Positions 34,366-42,944 of a stretch of 47,000 bases of DNA are shown here, one piece after another. The notes under the pieces are model-generated. The model was not told the origin of the DNA and did not search any database. It saw only the letters and a program-made list of their open reading frames with translations. Where the stretch lies: NCBI GenBank assembly GCA_964250225.1, contig CAXUEY010000031.1:1-47000 (forward strand). The letters are read 5' to 3'. Source of the DNA: Paraktedonobacter sp964250225 (GTDB lineage: Bacteria > Chloroflexota > Ktedonobacteria > Ktedonobacterales > Ktedonobacteraceae). Numbering within the stretch: the first letter of the stretch is position 1; every line of letters begins with the position of its first letter. Made by a program: the position numbers and the translations under genes.

Positions 34366-34988
34366 GCGATACGTTCTTTCTCCATAACTTGAGCCACATA
34401 CGTCATGCTTATCTGTTTCAACGTCTGGATCAGATCATACGAAAGTACGTGCTGATGTGCTTCTTCCTGGGTCAGAAGATGGTTGATCTGATTCTGCCAG
34501 CCATCGCGAAAATTGAGAGGCAGCCCATAACGTCGTTGCTCATACTCCTGCAAAGCCAGCAGCCCATCCAGCCCATAGCCCTGCGCGGGCGGCGGCAAAT
34601 GGCGCTCCTCCCAGAGCGCCACAAATGGTGCTTCGGGAAAGGATGGCAGATGACCAAGCGCAAACGCCAGGCGAAATAGCCACCACTGCTGAAGATAGAG
34701 CGTGGCCAGCGTGTGTACCGCAATACTCTCAGCAACTTCCCCCTCACTGCTTTGCAAGGCCACAACTACCGCTGCGGCAAGCTCTGGATGCAAAATGAAT
34801 AGCCCGATGGCCGCGCTCTCTACCAGTGGATAATTGCAGGCCGCCAGCCGCCGGATCAGCGAGACAGGCTTGATCTGCTCGTCCTCGGCGCTCAATGTTA
34901 CCCCATCTCCCATCAGATAGCACACACCCTTGAGGTTTAAGATTGCGATCAGGATACCGATTTCGTCCCGATCAAACTCGGCTTGCAT
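34362..34988 (-). CDS. Uncharacterised helical protein paired with the nucleotidyltransferase
   Basis: 208 residues, mostly helical, rich in Leu and Gln, no TM or signal peptide. Segments such as LVESAAIGLFILHPELAAAVV suggest a buried helical bundle. I do not recognise the family. The ATG follows AAAGGGGC. Because it overlaps the nucleotidyltransferase-like gene by four bases, the two are probably made together and may form a complex. Confidence 0.75.
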   Translation of the reverse strand: MQAEFDRDEIGILIAILNLKGVCYLMGDGVTLSAEDEQIKPVSLIRRLAACNYPLVESAAIGLFILHPELAAAVVVALQSSEGEVAESIAVHTLATLYLQQWWLFRLAFALGHLPSFPEAPFVALWEERHLPPPAQGYGLDGLLALQEYEQRRYGLPLNFRDGWQNQINHLLTQEEAHQHVLSYDLIQTLKQISMTYVAQVMEKERIA

Positions 34989-35173
34989 CGCGCGTTGCCC
35001 CTTTCATGAATAGACCCGGCATGCCCGTTTGGAGCATATCATAGCCAGTGGGGTACACGCAAATACACCACTCTGGTAGACAAAGCTGAACCGCCTGCCG
35101 AGGGCATCCGTCAAAGAGGCTCATCTGCCGGGCGAAGGAAAAATCAAATATTGCCAACATTTTGATTTTAATC

Positions 35174-35188
35174 GTCAAAATACTTGAC
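35174..35188. promoter_or_regulatory. GTCAA-N5-TTGAC palindrome over a -35 box
   Basis: Perfect inverted repeat; its right half is the -35 of the promoter at 35184-35212. An overlapping repeat ATTTTGA-N9-TCAAAAT spans 35159-35181. Both lie between divergent genes and could be a shared repressor site. Confidence 0.45.
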
Positions 35189-35212
35189 AATTTTTTGTTC
35201 CTATGATAATAT
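35184..35212 (+). promoter_or_regulatory. Promoter of the small basic protein gene
   Basis: TTGACA (35184-35189), 17 bases, TAATAT (35207-35212), leader about 35 bases. Confidence 0.6.
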
Positions 35213-35253
35213 TTCTCTATCAATAGCAAATATCACCATCAAGTTAATCAAAA

Positions 35254-35514
35254 ATGACAAAGAAAAGACCTGCGGGCGGGAAGGCCTGCTCTGGAAAGGA
35301 AGCGAAGGCTATGCAGAGGGATATGGAATATATGCTACGCGAGGAACGTCGGCGCGAGTTGAGCGAAGAGCCACAGCAGAGGCGCCGGCTGATGGGTCTG
35401 CCCAGGGGAAGACACACACTGTCCGCGCGCGCGTGGATGCCATATGAGCAGGCTCAGAGCACACGCTTGCCGTTCGCGCGACGCAGAGTGCCGGGTACAC
35501 AGCTTTCGTTGTAG
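35254..35514 (+). CDS. Small Arg-rich hypothetical protein
   Basis: 86 residues with many Arg, Lys and Glu (MEYMLREERRRELSEEPQQ is a likely charged helix). It has a good upstream promoter but a poor ribosome site. I do not recognise it. It is possibly nucleic-acid binding by composition; that is a guess. Divergent from the nucleotidyltransferase operon. The frame could be spurious. Confidence 0.45.
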   Translation: MTKKRPAGGKACSGKEAKAMQRDMEYMLREERRRELSEEPQQRRRLMGLPRGRHTLSARAWMPYEQAQSTRLPFARRRVPGTQLSL

Positions 35515-35721
35515 GGTGGATATGCGTTCGTTCTGGTTTATGTATTCTCTGAAGCACATATTTTCGCGTTAAATTTGGCCGTTTCAGCGACATGTTTCTA
35601 GCAACACTTTTTTTCCCATGAAGTGCTACGCATTGGATCGTCGGCGCGTGCTACCTGGTGACAACCGCGAGCCTGTTCGTGAATCCAGGTTTGCGCAAGA
35701 TGGAGCGACCGGTATAGACCG

Positions 35722-37551
35722 TCATACTAGCGAGTACACTTTCAGATCGCTATAGACCGCCTCAGCATCGTTGCCCCCTTGCGTGGAAGTTGCCAGGAAG
35801 CCAATAGTACCAGCTTGACTGTAGTAACTGTTCTGCACCTGAGTCAGAAAATGGCCGTTGGCGTAAAAGAGGAATGTGCTGCCGCGCGCGACGAGCTGTA
35901 GCAGGTTCTGCGTATGATACCCGGCATGGAGTGCGGGTGTGGCGGTCCAGTCTTGCAGGGGGGTAATGGTCGCGCCCTGTTCCTGAGAAATTTTATAGCG
36001 CCCCTGACCATCGACCTCGAAGAGATAGCCGTCGTAGTTGCCGAGAAAGTTGGTGTGCAGGCGAAAGAAAACGCCGCCAGAGTTGCCACTGAGCAGGTTC
36101 ACATTCACAGAAAGCGCCAGGTTCAGATAGGTATTGCTCTGCTCACGACAGCCCTTGAAGAACGGGAAACTGGCGGCCTGTTGAATGTGGTAGCCGTCGC
36201 TGGCAAAAGAGCACTGGCCGTCCTGGTCCCAGTTGGCGGCCTGAGTGGTGGCATTATTCGCGTCGGTCAGCGTATCCTGGTAAGCTGGCTGGCCAGAGGT
36301 TGCGGTGGCGAACGGACCGGCAGTCGCGGTGGCCTGAACATCGGCGGCGCTCAGACCGGTTGTGGCCGTGGCTGTGACCTGCCCACCGCCGGGGCCGGCT
36401 TTCGTGGACATATTCAGCAGCGTGTAGGTTACAGGCACGGCCACGACCAGCAGTGCGGCGATGGCGATCATCGCCAGGACGAGAGCACGCTGAGAAAGGC
36501 GGCGGCGCGGAGGCTGAGGCGCGCGTAACGCTCGCGGCGGCGGCGTTACAAGATCGGAATCGGGCAGGTCCAGCGAGGCGGGCGGCGTATTGATACGGCT
36601 CACGCTTCCATCAGCCAATGGCGAGGGGCGCGCGCCTCGTAGAGCGGGCACCGCCGCCAGTTGCTTCACATTCACGGTTGTCGCATCCGGCTCGACCTGC
36701 TCAAGCGCGGCGTCGGCGGCGTTCGTGTTAACTGCCCGGCAAAAGGCCTCGGCTAGCTCGGCTGCGCTGCCGTAACGCTGCTCTGGCTGCTTCTCCAGCG
36801 CCTTATACATCACGCGCTCTACCTGTGGTGAAAGCAGTGGCACGTACTGGCGCGGCGAGGGCGGCTGCTTGCTCACATGCATAGCGAGCAGGGCTAACTG
36901 GTTGTCGGCACTAAAGGGCAGACGGCCCGTGACCATCTCGTAGAGCAGCACACCCAGCGAGTAGAGGTCGCTGCGCGCATCGGCCCGGCGATGCACCTCG
37001 AAGAGTTCTGGTGCAATATACTCGACGGTTCCCAGGACAGTGCCGGTGGTGGTCAGTTGGGTCGCGTCCTCGACGATACGCGCAATGCCCAGATCGGCCA
37101 GGTAGCAGCGACCCTCGTCGTCGAGCAGGACGTTAGAGGCCTTGATGTCGCGGTGGATGATGCCTCTGGCGTGGAGATAATCGAGCGCGCCCGCGATATC
37201 GTTCAGGCAACCACAGACCTCACCCAGGCTCAGCGGCTCGCGCCGAATACGCAGGCGCAGGGTGCCCCCGGTCAGCAGAGGCATGACGATATACGAGCGG
37301 CTGATCCCGTCGATCTGGGCCTCACCGGAATCGTAAATATGAATCAGGTGAGGATGGTTCAGACTGGCCATTACCCGCGCCTCACGGAGAAAGCGCTGCA
37401 ACATATCGCCCTCTTCGCGCCTGAACACCTTCACCGCAACCACGCGCTGAAAATTGGGATCGTAGGCCTCATATACGCTGGCCATACCTCCCCTGCCAAT
37501 GATGCGACGCAACTCATAGCGGTCAAGCGCCCTGCCTTCTAATTCGGCCAT
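35722..37551 (-). CDS. Transmembrane PknB-like Ser/Thr kinase with lectin-like outer domain
   Basis: 609 residues. Kinase domain (about 12-270): GRGGMASVYEAY loop (19-30), Lys41, IIHRDIKASN near 135 and ADLGIAR (DLG for DFG), TDLYSLG replaced by SDLYSLGVLLYEM. A Pro-rich linker and TM (ALVLAMIAIAALLVVAVPV, about 353-373) follow. The outer C-terminal domain (about 420-609) has the jelly-roll pattern of LamG/DUF1080-like sugar-binding folds (GVFFRLHTNFLGNYDGYLFE). It may sense a cell-wall or environmental glycan. The ATG follows GGAGAA. Monocistronic. Confidence 0.9.
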   Translation of the reverse strand: MAELEGRALDRYELRRIIGRGGMASVYEAYDPNFQRVVAVKVFRREEGDMLQRFLREARVMASLNHPHLIHIYDSGEAQIDGISRSYIVMPLLTGGTLRLRIRREPLSLGEVCGCLNDIAGALDYLHARGIIHRDIKASNVLLDDEGRCYLADLGIARIVEDATQLTTTGTVLGTVEYIAPELFEVHRRADARSDLYSLGVLLYEMVTGRLPFSADNQLALLAMHVSKQPPSPRQYVPLLSPQVERVMYKALEKQPEQRYGSAAELAEAFCRAVNTNAADAALEQVEPDATTVNVKQLAAVPALRGARPSPLADGSVSRINTPPASLDLPDSDLVTPPPRALRAPQPPRRRLSQRALVLAMIAIAALLVVAVPVTYTLLNMSTKAGPGGGQVTATATTGLSAADVQATATAGPFATATSGQPAYQDTLTDANNATTQAANWDQDGQCSFASDGYHIQQAASFPFFKGCREQSNTYLNLALSVNVNLLSGNSGGVFFRLHTNFLGNYDGYLFEVDGQGRYKISQEQGATITPLQDWTATPALHAGYHTQNLLQLVARGSTFLFYANGHFLTQVQNSYYSQAGTIGFLATSTQGGNDAEAVYSDLKVYSLV

Positions 37552-38091
37552 ATGATTCTTTCTCCTGCTTCCAGTATTCCTTGAAAAAAAGAGTCCGTCG
37601 CTCTCCCTCTTCTGTATAACGTTTCAGAACCCGATTTAAGATGCCCAGGTTTGTGGAATCCGCGCAACCCAACCTCAATAACCACTCTATCACCAACAAT
37701 AATCATAAAACAGGCTGAATAAGGTATCCTTACAAATACATAGCCAAAAATCGTGCTGTCACCAAACACATATGTGTCCGATGGGCAAAGACCTTGCAAG
37801 ATTTGGTAGAATGCACCTTATCATTGTGGATGCGTCAGGGCAGGTGATCCTGGATCAGCCGCTCATCAGGCAGTTGCCAACAGAAGTGGCAGACGCAGGA
37901 GCATGTTTTTTCGATATTGCAGATAGCCCATGCTTTCTGCTACAGTATAGTTGAATTTATATTTTGTATATGATGAGAAGCGGGCAATTCTTATTCTAAT
38001 TATCAACCCGATGCTCCACCGTCAAGAACTCAGGCTGCTTGAGATCGTAGCACAGAAAAGGGGGGCTTCGGTAGGTCAGAAAGGGTGATCT
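37552..38091. other. Intergenic region between the TM kinase and the GNAT gene
   Basis: 540 bases. The one candidate is a 47-residue plus-strand frame (37811-37954, listed separately). I see no convincing promoter or terminator, though TATACA near 37612-37618 on minus may be the kinase -10. Confidence 0.4.
37811..37954 (+). CDS. Possible small protein
   Basis: 47 residues starting MHLIIVDASGQVILDQP. The alternating hydrophobic pattern and codon use look coding, but the ribosome site is weak (GGTAGA) and nothing is recognised. It may be a remnant of a longer gene. Confidence 0.28.
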   Translation: MHLIIVDASGQVILDQPLIRQLPTEVADAGACFFDIADSPCFLLQYS

Positions 38092-38628
38092 ATGCCGTTT
38101 GAATGTAAGCCCGTTCCCACCGATAAGGCAGAAGAGCTACTGCCCATCCTGTTAGCTGCTGAGGAAGGCGAGGAGCGCGTGCGATCTGTGCTGCTCGATC
38201 CCACCTGCACAGCCTATGCCGCGCGAGCTGATGGTGAGTTGGTAGGAGCTGCGGTTGTGCGCTGGGAGCCTGGAGAAGCCAGCGAAATTATCTATATTGC
38301 GGTGCTTCACGAACGGCGTGGTCAGGGTTATGGAAAACGTATGCTCGCCAGCTTGCAGGACGAGTTACACGCGCGTGGTGGCGCTGCTCTACTGGTGGGA
38401 ACGGCCAGTGCCTCGTTGGAGAATCTCGCCTTCTACCAAAAATGCGGATTCCGCGTGTTCGAGATCAGGCGCGACTACTTCGCCTATATCCAACCGCCGC
38501 TGTGGGAAAATGGCATTCAGTTGCGCGATATGGTGGTGTTGCGCTACGAGGTTGAGGAGACGAAATATTCCCCATATTCGACACAAAGAGGGGAAAAGCG
38601 CGAATATGGGGAAATGGGGGGAAATTAA
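38092..38628 (+). CDS. GNAT family N-acetyltransferase
   Basis: 178 residues. The acetyl-CoA loop is ERRGQGYGKRML (motif A, R/Q-x-x-G-x-G/A), followed by NLAFYQKCGFRVFEI (motif B). It transfers an acetyl group to an unknown amine. The ATG follows AAAGGGTG. The last 25 codons are unusual: they run through a 13-bp inverted repeat (38568-38613), so the tail after YEVEETK may be added DNA rather than ancestral protein. Its TAA shares the TTAA at 38625-38628 with the stop of the convergent small TM gene. Confidence 0.88.
   Translation: MPFECKPVPTDKAEELLPILLAAEEGEERVRSVLLDPTCTAYAARADGELVGAAVVRWEPGEASEIIYIAVLHERRGQGYGKRMLASLQDELHARGGAALLVGTASASLENLAFYQKCGFRVFEIRRDYFAYIQPPLWENGIQLRDMVVLRYEVEETKYSPYSTQRGEKREYGEMGGN
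38568..38613 (+). repeat. 13-bp inverted repeat inside the GNAT 3' end
   Basis: TTCCCCATATTCG (38568-38580) is perfectly inverted at 38601-38613 with a 20-base purine-rich loop. It could be a terminator-like hairpin or a small repeat element that entered the coding tail. No T-tract follows. Confidence 0.7.
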
Positions 38629-38837
38629 TGCCAGCGCTCGTCGCGATCATCGCGCAACCAGCGGCGCACTACCAGATAAGCAGCGGCGCTCGTAGCGAGG
38701 AGCGCGAGAGGAGCCAGCACCAGGATTTTTCGACTGAGCCGGGGCTGCTGCTCATCAAGCACGGGAGCAGCCGTCCTGCGCGTATCATTGCTGGTTGCGG
38801 TCCTTCTTACCTCAACCTCTGTTGCCGTTTTGGTCAT
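38625..38837 (-). CDS. Small single-TM protein
   Basis: 70 residues from the ATG at 38837 (AAGGAAAG seven bases upstream). The N-terminal 35 residues are polar and Thr-rich, then comes one TM helix (ILVLAPLALLATSAAAYLVV) with a basic/acidic end (RRWLRDDRDERWH). Function unknown. Convergent with the GNAT gene with overlapping stops. Confidence 0.68.
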   Translation of the reverse strand: MTKTATEVEVRRTATSNDTRRTAAPVLDEQQPRLSRKILVLAPLALLATSAAAYLVVRRWLRDDRDERWH

Positions 38838-39003
38838 GAACACTCTTTCCTTTCAAAATACGGCGATCCACATCGCCAAAGATCTTGAACCACACACACC
38901 TATTTGCTCTCGTCCTCTCATAGAGCGAGATCTGTTGCTAGTATATTGAGTATCTGTTAATGATCTGGTTGCATGCACCAATCTGTCCTCTGTCCTACCT
39001 CTC

Positions 39004-39033
39004 TTGACGGCCCAGGCGAACACACGCTATGAT
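39004..39033 (+). promoter_or_regulatory. Promoter of the small membrane protein gene
   Basis: TTGACG (39004-39009), 18 bases, TATGAT (39028-39033). Leader about 35 bases. Confidence 0.6.
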
Positions 39034-39074
39034 TCTGATAACAACACGTACTCACAAAAGGTAGAATTTTCTCG

Positions 39075-39335
39075 ATGATGAATAAATTGCGGGGTCGCAG
39101 CCTGGCGCACCCTGGATGTTTAATTGGGACCACCACCGGCCTGATCCTGGGCATCGTTCTGGGCGGCGTCCTGGCAACGTTCAATGTCCCTCTAAATACC
39201 GATCTGCTGATCTGGCTCGGTCTAACCGTCGTGCTGGGTGCCATCGGCTGGGGTATCGGGACGGCCCTGACCTCGCGCTTCCCCGCCTTAGATGAGAAAC
39301 CCATCGACGTAGATTCAAATTTGCCAGCAAGCTAG
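39075..39335 (+). CDS. Small two-TM membrane protein
   Basis: 86 residues with two hydrophobic helices (TTTGLILGIVLGGVLATF and LLIWLGLTVVLGAIGWGIG). Gly-rich helices suggest tight packing or oligomerisation. Function unknown. The start is MMNKL; the second ATG at 39078 is equally possible. A good promoter lies upstream. Confidence 0.68.
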   Translation: MMNKLRGRSLAHPGCLIGTTTGLILGIVLGGVLATFNVPLNTDLLIWLGLTVVLGAIGWGIGTALTSRFPALDEKPIDVDSNLPAS

Positions 39336-39561
39336 CTTTTTCCCCTCAAATATGCTATATTCTAAAGGAAATCGATAGCACTTTTTCCTCCCCTGGCTGT
39401 CGAGCTTCTTGGAGCAGTGTGGCTTCCGGGCATTGAAGCGCGTCCTGTAGGTGCCGTTCGTCTGTGGACTATCCAATTTTGCTGACCACGCGATGAGGGT
39501 TACCCTATGTTGCATTTGCGCAGAATAAGTGAATTTCGCGTAAAATTAGGAGGATACCTCT

Positions 39562-39783
39562 ATGGCCGAGAATGAATTTCGACGCTCCATTTCAACTGAT
39601 AGCGCCCCTCGTGGGAGCCAATGTGAATGGTGCCGCAAGCCCGCTGTGTATCAATTGACCGCGATTGGGGGCTCTTCTCACAATGATAGCGGCCTCTTTT
39701 GCCGTGAATGTGGTGAAAAATTCGCATATACAGTGGCACAAGCTGCAGCATCCGCCAGCACAACCACTTATAACGCCCAGTAG
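39562..39783 (+). CDS. Small zinc-ribbon protein
   Basis: 73 residues with CEWC and CREC knuckles about 25 residues apart, a likely zinc ribbon. The ATG follows TAGGAGG at ideal spacing, so it is very likely expressed. Function unknown. A terminator follows. Confidence 0.75.
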   Translation: MAENEFRRSISTDSAPRGSQCEWCRKPAVYQLTAIGGSSHNDSGLFCRECGEKFAYTVAQAAASASTTTYNAQ

Positions 39784-39801
39784 ATAGAAGCTTAGTCAGA
39801 A

Positions 39802-39849
39802 GAGTGCGAGAGCAGCCCTAAACAGCTCTAGCACTCATCTGTTGTTTTT
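39802..39849 (+). terminator. Terminator after the zinc-ribbon gene
   Basis: GAGTGCGAGAGC (39802-39813) pairs with GCTCTAGCACTC (39825-39836) with one mismatch, then TCTGTTGTTTTT. It lies between convergent genes. Confidence 0.82.
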
Positions 39850-39852
39850 CTC

Positions 39853-40698
39853 TTACGCGTAGCGCTCCATATATTTGCTCACGTCGAACGTTTTGGCTTG
39901 CTGAACGAGCTGGTGCGCGGCCTGGTCCATCGTGGGACGTTCCTGGCGGTAGAACAGACCGACATAGGGCTTCTCGGTCTCCATCGCCAGCGCTACCGCC
40001 TGTGCGCGATTGCTGGGATCGTGTCCCTCTGGCAGCGGCTGCACGTTGGCTTTCCAGACATCCATCGTGTTGTAGAAGGTCGGGCAGGGGCTGAGCGCGT
40101 GGATAAACGCGAAGCCCTTATGCTGCACCCCCTGCTCGATCAGCGAGGCCAGATCTTTGGGCTTCGACGAGAAGCCGCGCGCGACAAAACTGACGTTCAG
40201 GCTGAGCACGGTGGCCACCGGGTTGAACTGCGAGGCCAGCAGCCCATAGGGCGTCGATTTTGTGGTATGGCCGGTGGGCGAGGTGGGTGAGGTCTGGCCT
40301 TTGGTCAGGCCGTAGATCTCGTTATCCATCACCACTACGGTAATGTCGATATTACGCAACGCGGCGTGCAACAAATGGCCCGCGCCAATGCTGAACATAT
40401 CGCCGTCGCCACCCACAGCCACGATGGTCAGGTCGGGGCGCGCCATCTTCATGCCCTGAGCCACGGGCAGCGCGCGGCCATGCACACTATGGAAGCCATA
40501 GGTGCTCACGAAATGCGGGAAGCGGCTGGAGCAGCCAATCCCGGAGACCACCACGGTTTCGTCAACGGGATGTTTCAGGTTGGCCAGGGCGTTATAGGTG
40601 GCGTTCAGTACGCCAAAGTCGCCACAGCCGGGGCACCAGGTTGGTTTGACCTCGCTTTTCAAATCTTTGGGGGTCAGGGTAATAGTTGATTGTGTCAT
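39853..40698 (-). CDS. korB: 2-oxoacid:ferredoxin oxidoreductase, beta subunit
   Basis: 281 residues. TPP-binding subunit of a 2-oxoglutarate (or other 2-oxoacid):ferredoxin oxidoreductase, which converts the acid, CoA and ferredoxin to acyl-CoA, CO2 and reduced ferredoxin. Visible are WCPGCGDFG (Fe-S Cys), SGIGCSSR, and the TPP segment GGDGDMFSIG ... DNEIYGLTKGQ. AGGAGG lies within the end of korA, three bases separate the genes, so the two are translated together. Which oxoacid is used cannot be fixed from sequence; the Kor-type fusion partner favours 2-oxoglutarate. Confidence 0.92.
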   Translation of the reverse strand: MTQSTITLTPKDLKSEVKPTWCPGCGDFGVLNATYNALANLKHPVDETVVVSGIGCSSRFPHFVSTYGFHSVHGRALPVAQGMKMARPDLTIVAVGGDGDMFSIGAGHLLHAALRNIDITVVVMDNEIYGLTKGQTSPTSPTGHTTKSTPYGLLASQFNPVATVLSLNVSFVARGFSSKPKDLASLIEQGVQHKGFAFIHALSPCPTFYNTMDVWKANVQPLPEGHDPSNRAQAVALAMETEKPYVGLFYRQERPTMDQAAHQLVQQAKTFDVSKYMERYA

Positions 40699-40701
40699 GG
40701 G

Positions 40702-42480
40702 TTAACAAACCTCCTCGATAGCCCGTAGAATTTCGCCGGCGGTAAAGGGAATGCCGCCAAACTTATTGACCCGGATCGGTTGCACACCGTATTTTGCGCC
40801 CAGCAGATTAGCCATCTGGCCAGAATAGTTACACTCCGGCACGATCAGCGTCTTCACCGAGTTGATGAAGGTGAGCATGGCCTCGTCTGGCAACGGCGAA
40901 AGAACACGTGGATGCAGCGAGGCGACCTTGTAGCCCTTAGCTCGCGCGCGATCAACGGCCTCCTGAATCGCGCCCTCGGTGGAACCCCACCCGATCAGGC
41001 CAACGGTGGCATCGGCGTCCCCGTAGCGCTCTGGCTGCGGCAACTCTTTCATAGCGGTTGCCAGCTTGCGGTAGCGTTTCTGGACCATTGCGGTATGATC
41101 TTCGGGTTCGTAGTCGGGATGGCCGTGCTGGTTGTGTTCCAGGCCGGTGGCGGTGTAAACCAGCGAGCCGGCGCCTGGAGTTGAGATGGGTGAGATGCCG
41201 CTATCGGTGTAGGCATAACGCGCGTAGTCGTGCGCGCTGGCAGTGGTCGCGACTGCTTCAGCGACGTGCCCATAGTGGCCATTGGCTACCTCGCTACCCG
41301 CGGGATGGGCCTCCAGGCGCCCTTGCAGGGCCATCGGCTGGAAAACCTCGCGGTCCACATCCTCCACGCGCGCGGTCAGCGACTGGTCGGTCAGGAAGAG
41401 CACGGGGATCTGGTAGCGATCTGCCATATTAAAGGCCTGAATAATCAAGCGGTAGCAGTCGGCCACATCAGCGGGGGCGATGACGATACGCGGCGCGTCG
41501 CCATGACCGGCGGAGAGCACAAAGCTCAGGTCTGATTGCTCCATTTTGGTGGGCAGGCCCGTGCTCGGACCTCCGCGCTGGGCGTCCACAATGACCACGG
41601 GCAGTTCGGTCATCGAAGCGAAACCGATCAGTTCGGTCATCAGCGAAAGGCCAGGACCAGAGGTCGCGGTCATCGCGCGAATACCGCCAAAGGACGCGCC
41701 GATCACCGCAGCCAGGGCCGCGATCTCGTCTTCAGCTTGCAGGAACGTTCCGCCGACCGCCGGCAGTTCTTTGGCCAGCCCTTCCATAATATCGCTGGCA
41801 GGCGTGATGGGGTAACCGGCGAAAAAGCCGCACTGTGCAGCCAGCGAGCCCGCGACAACAGCCTGGTTGCCATTGAGCACCAACCGGTCAGCCTTCGCCA
41901 CCGCGCCGAGCTGATAGGCGTCGAGCTTGGTGATATGCTTCTGCACATACGTCTCTGAGACATCCAGGGCCAGCTGGTTCTTCTCCATCAACAACGGGTT
42001 GGCCTTACGCGATTTGGAGAGTTTGGACTCAACCACCTGTGAAATGGCTTCCAGGGGGAGGCCAAACAGGGCAGCAATCGCGCCCAGCATGACCATATTC
42101 TTGGTCTGGAATAACTGAACCTCTTTACGCGCAATATCGTTAAACGGGATGGCGTAGGTAATATAATCGCTGCTCTCCGGTGTAAAATCGGATGGATCAT
42201 AGATGATAACGCCACCGGGCCGCAAGTCTTTAATGCTGCGGTCATATGCTTCCTGGTTGAGGCAGATCAGCACATCGGCGTAGTCGCCCATCGACTTCAC
42301 CGGCTTATCGCTAATACGTACCTGGAACAAACAGGGTCCACCGAGAATTTCGGCGGGAAAAGTGCGGAAGGTATACACATGATACCCCCAGCGGGCAGCA
42401 GCCAGGGCGAGAATATCGCCACCAGAGATGGTTCCTTCGCCCGACTCGCCGCCAATACGAATCGTTACTTCATTCTCCAT
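40702..42480 (-). CDS. korA: 2-oxoacid:ferredoxin oxidoreductase, fused gamma-alpha subunit
   Basis: 592 residues. The N-terminal gamma domain (about 1-185) starts with IRIGGESGEGTISGGDIL; the alpha domain (about 200-592) has GYPITPASDIMEGLAKELP, QAEDEIAALAAVIGASFGG, TSGPGLSLM, and a GGPSTGLPTKMEQSDL loop. This gamma-alpha fusion is standard for KorA in actinobacteria and Chloroflexota. It pairs with KorB in a heterodimer or (ab)2. The ATG follows AAGGGG. It lies behind a roughly 315-base structured leader. Confidence 0.93.
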   Translation of the reverse strand: MENEVTIRIGGESGEGTISGGDILALAAARWGYHVYTFRTFPAEILGGPCLFQVRISDKPVKSMGDYADVLICLNQEAYDRSIKDLRPGGVIIYDPSDFTPESSDYITYAIPFNDIARKEVQLFQTKNMVMLGAIAALFGLPLEAISQVVESKLSKSRKANPLLMEKNQLALDVSETYVQKHITKLDAYQLGAVAKADRLVLNGNQAVVAGSLAAQCGFFAGYPITPASDIMEGLAKELPAVGGTFLQAEDEIAALAAVIGASFGGIRAMTATSGPGLSLMTELIGFASMTELPVVIVDAQRGGPSTGLPTKMEQSDLSFVLSAGHGDAPRIVIAPADVADCYRLIIQAFNMADRYQIPVLFLTDQSLTARVEDVDREVFQPMALQGRLEAHPAGSEVANGHYGHVAEAVATTASAHDYARYAYTDSGISPISTPGAGSLVYTATGLEHNQHGHPDYEPEDHTAMVQKRYRKLATAMKELPQPERYGDADATVGLIGWGSTEGAIQEAVDRARAKGYKVASLHPRVLSPLPDEAMLTFINSVKTLIVPECNYSGQMANLLGAKYGVQPIRVNKFGGIPFTAGEILRAIEEVC

Positions 42481-42498
42481 TGAATTCGAATGCCCCTT

Positions 42499-42795
42499 AA
42501 AAAATTGTTAACCGCGCCATCTCGTAAGAATATGGCGCGGCCTCACTTTGGCAGGCACACCTGGCAAAGGTTGTACCTGTGTTATTGCTTGCCCGTCAGC
42601 ACGGGATGGATAATATGGAGTCGTCAGTCTCGCACATTTGCCCATCCATAGGCGCTTGAAACTCCAGCTCGGTTGTGAATACCTGTGACTCACCTTTTGT
42701 CTCGTTTCAAAGTAGCTTCCCGGCTAATGCAATTTTGTGACGAGCTACTCTTGTTTCTTTTCTCAAACACGCGGAAAAGAATGCTACAATTCACG
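42499..42795 (-). promoter_or_regulatory. Long structured leader of korAB with terminator-like hairpin
   Basis: On minus, from a predicted start near 42795. Three stems are visible: AGTAGCT/AGCTACT (42743-42749 with 42711-42717), CTTTG.CAGG/CCTG.CAAAG (42546-42569), and CCGCGCCAT/ATGGCGCGG (42512-42540), the last followed by TTAACAA and TTTTTT (42499-42504). The T-run runs straight into the korA ribosome site. It looks like an attenuator or riboswitch, but I cannot match it to a known class (no T-box, THI or B12 box). Confidence 0.5.
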
Positions 42796-42801
42796 ACGCT
42801 T

Positions 42802-42810
42802 ATTATATCA
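42802..42810 (-). promoter_or_regulatory. Extended -10 promoter of korAB
   Basis: On minus, TGATATAAT: perfect TATAAT (42802-42807) with upstream TG. The -35 is not evident. Beyond it, up to 42944, nothing else is seen. Confidence 0.5.
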
Positions 42811-42944
42811 CAACTTTGGAAGGGATGATGCACCTGAGAGAGGAATCTTTTTGCGTAGACCCCCTCAATCCACAAAGACGAATGAATAAGCGGCAAAAGA
42901 TCATAGCAACTGATCTTTTGCCTACTTTTCACGCGTTTGCGCTG

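Noticed and set aside
42499..42795. korAB leader as a known riboswitch (T-box, TPP, cobalamin)
   Set aside because: The T-box core, THI-box and B12-box consensus sequences are not present, so it stays unassigned.
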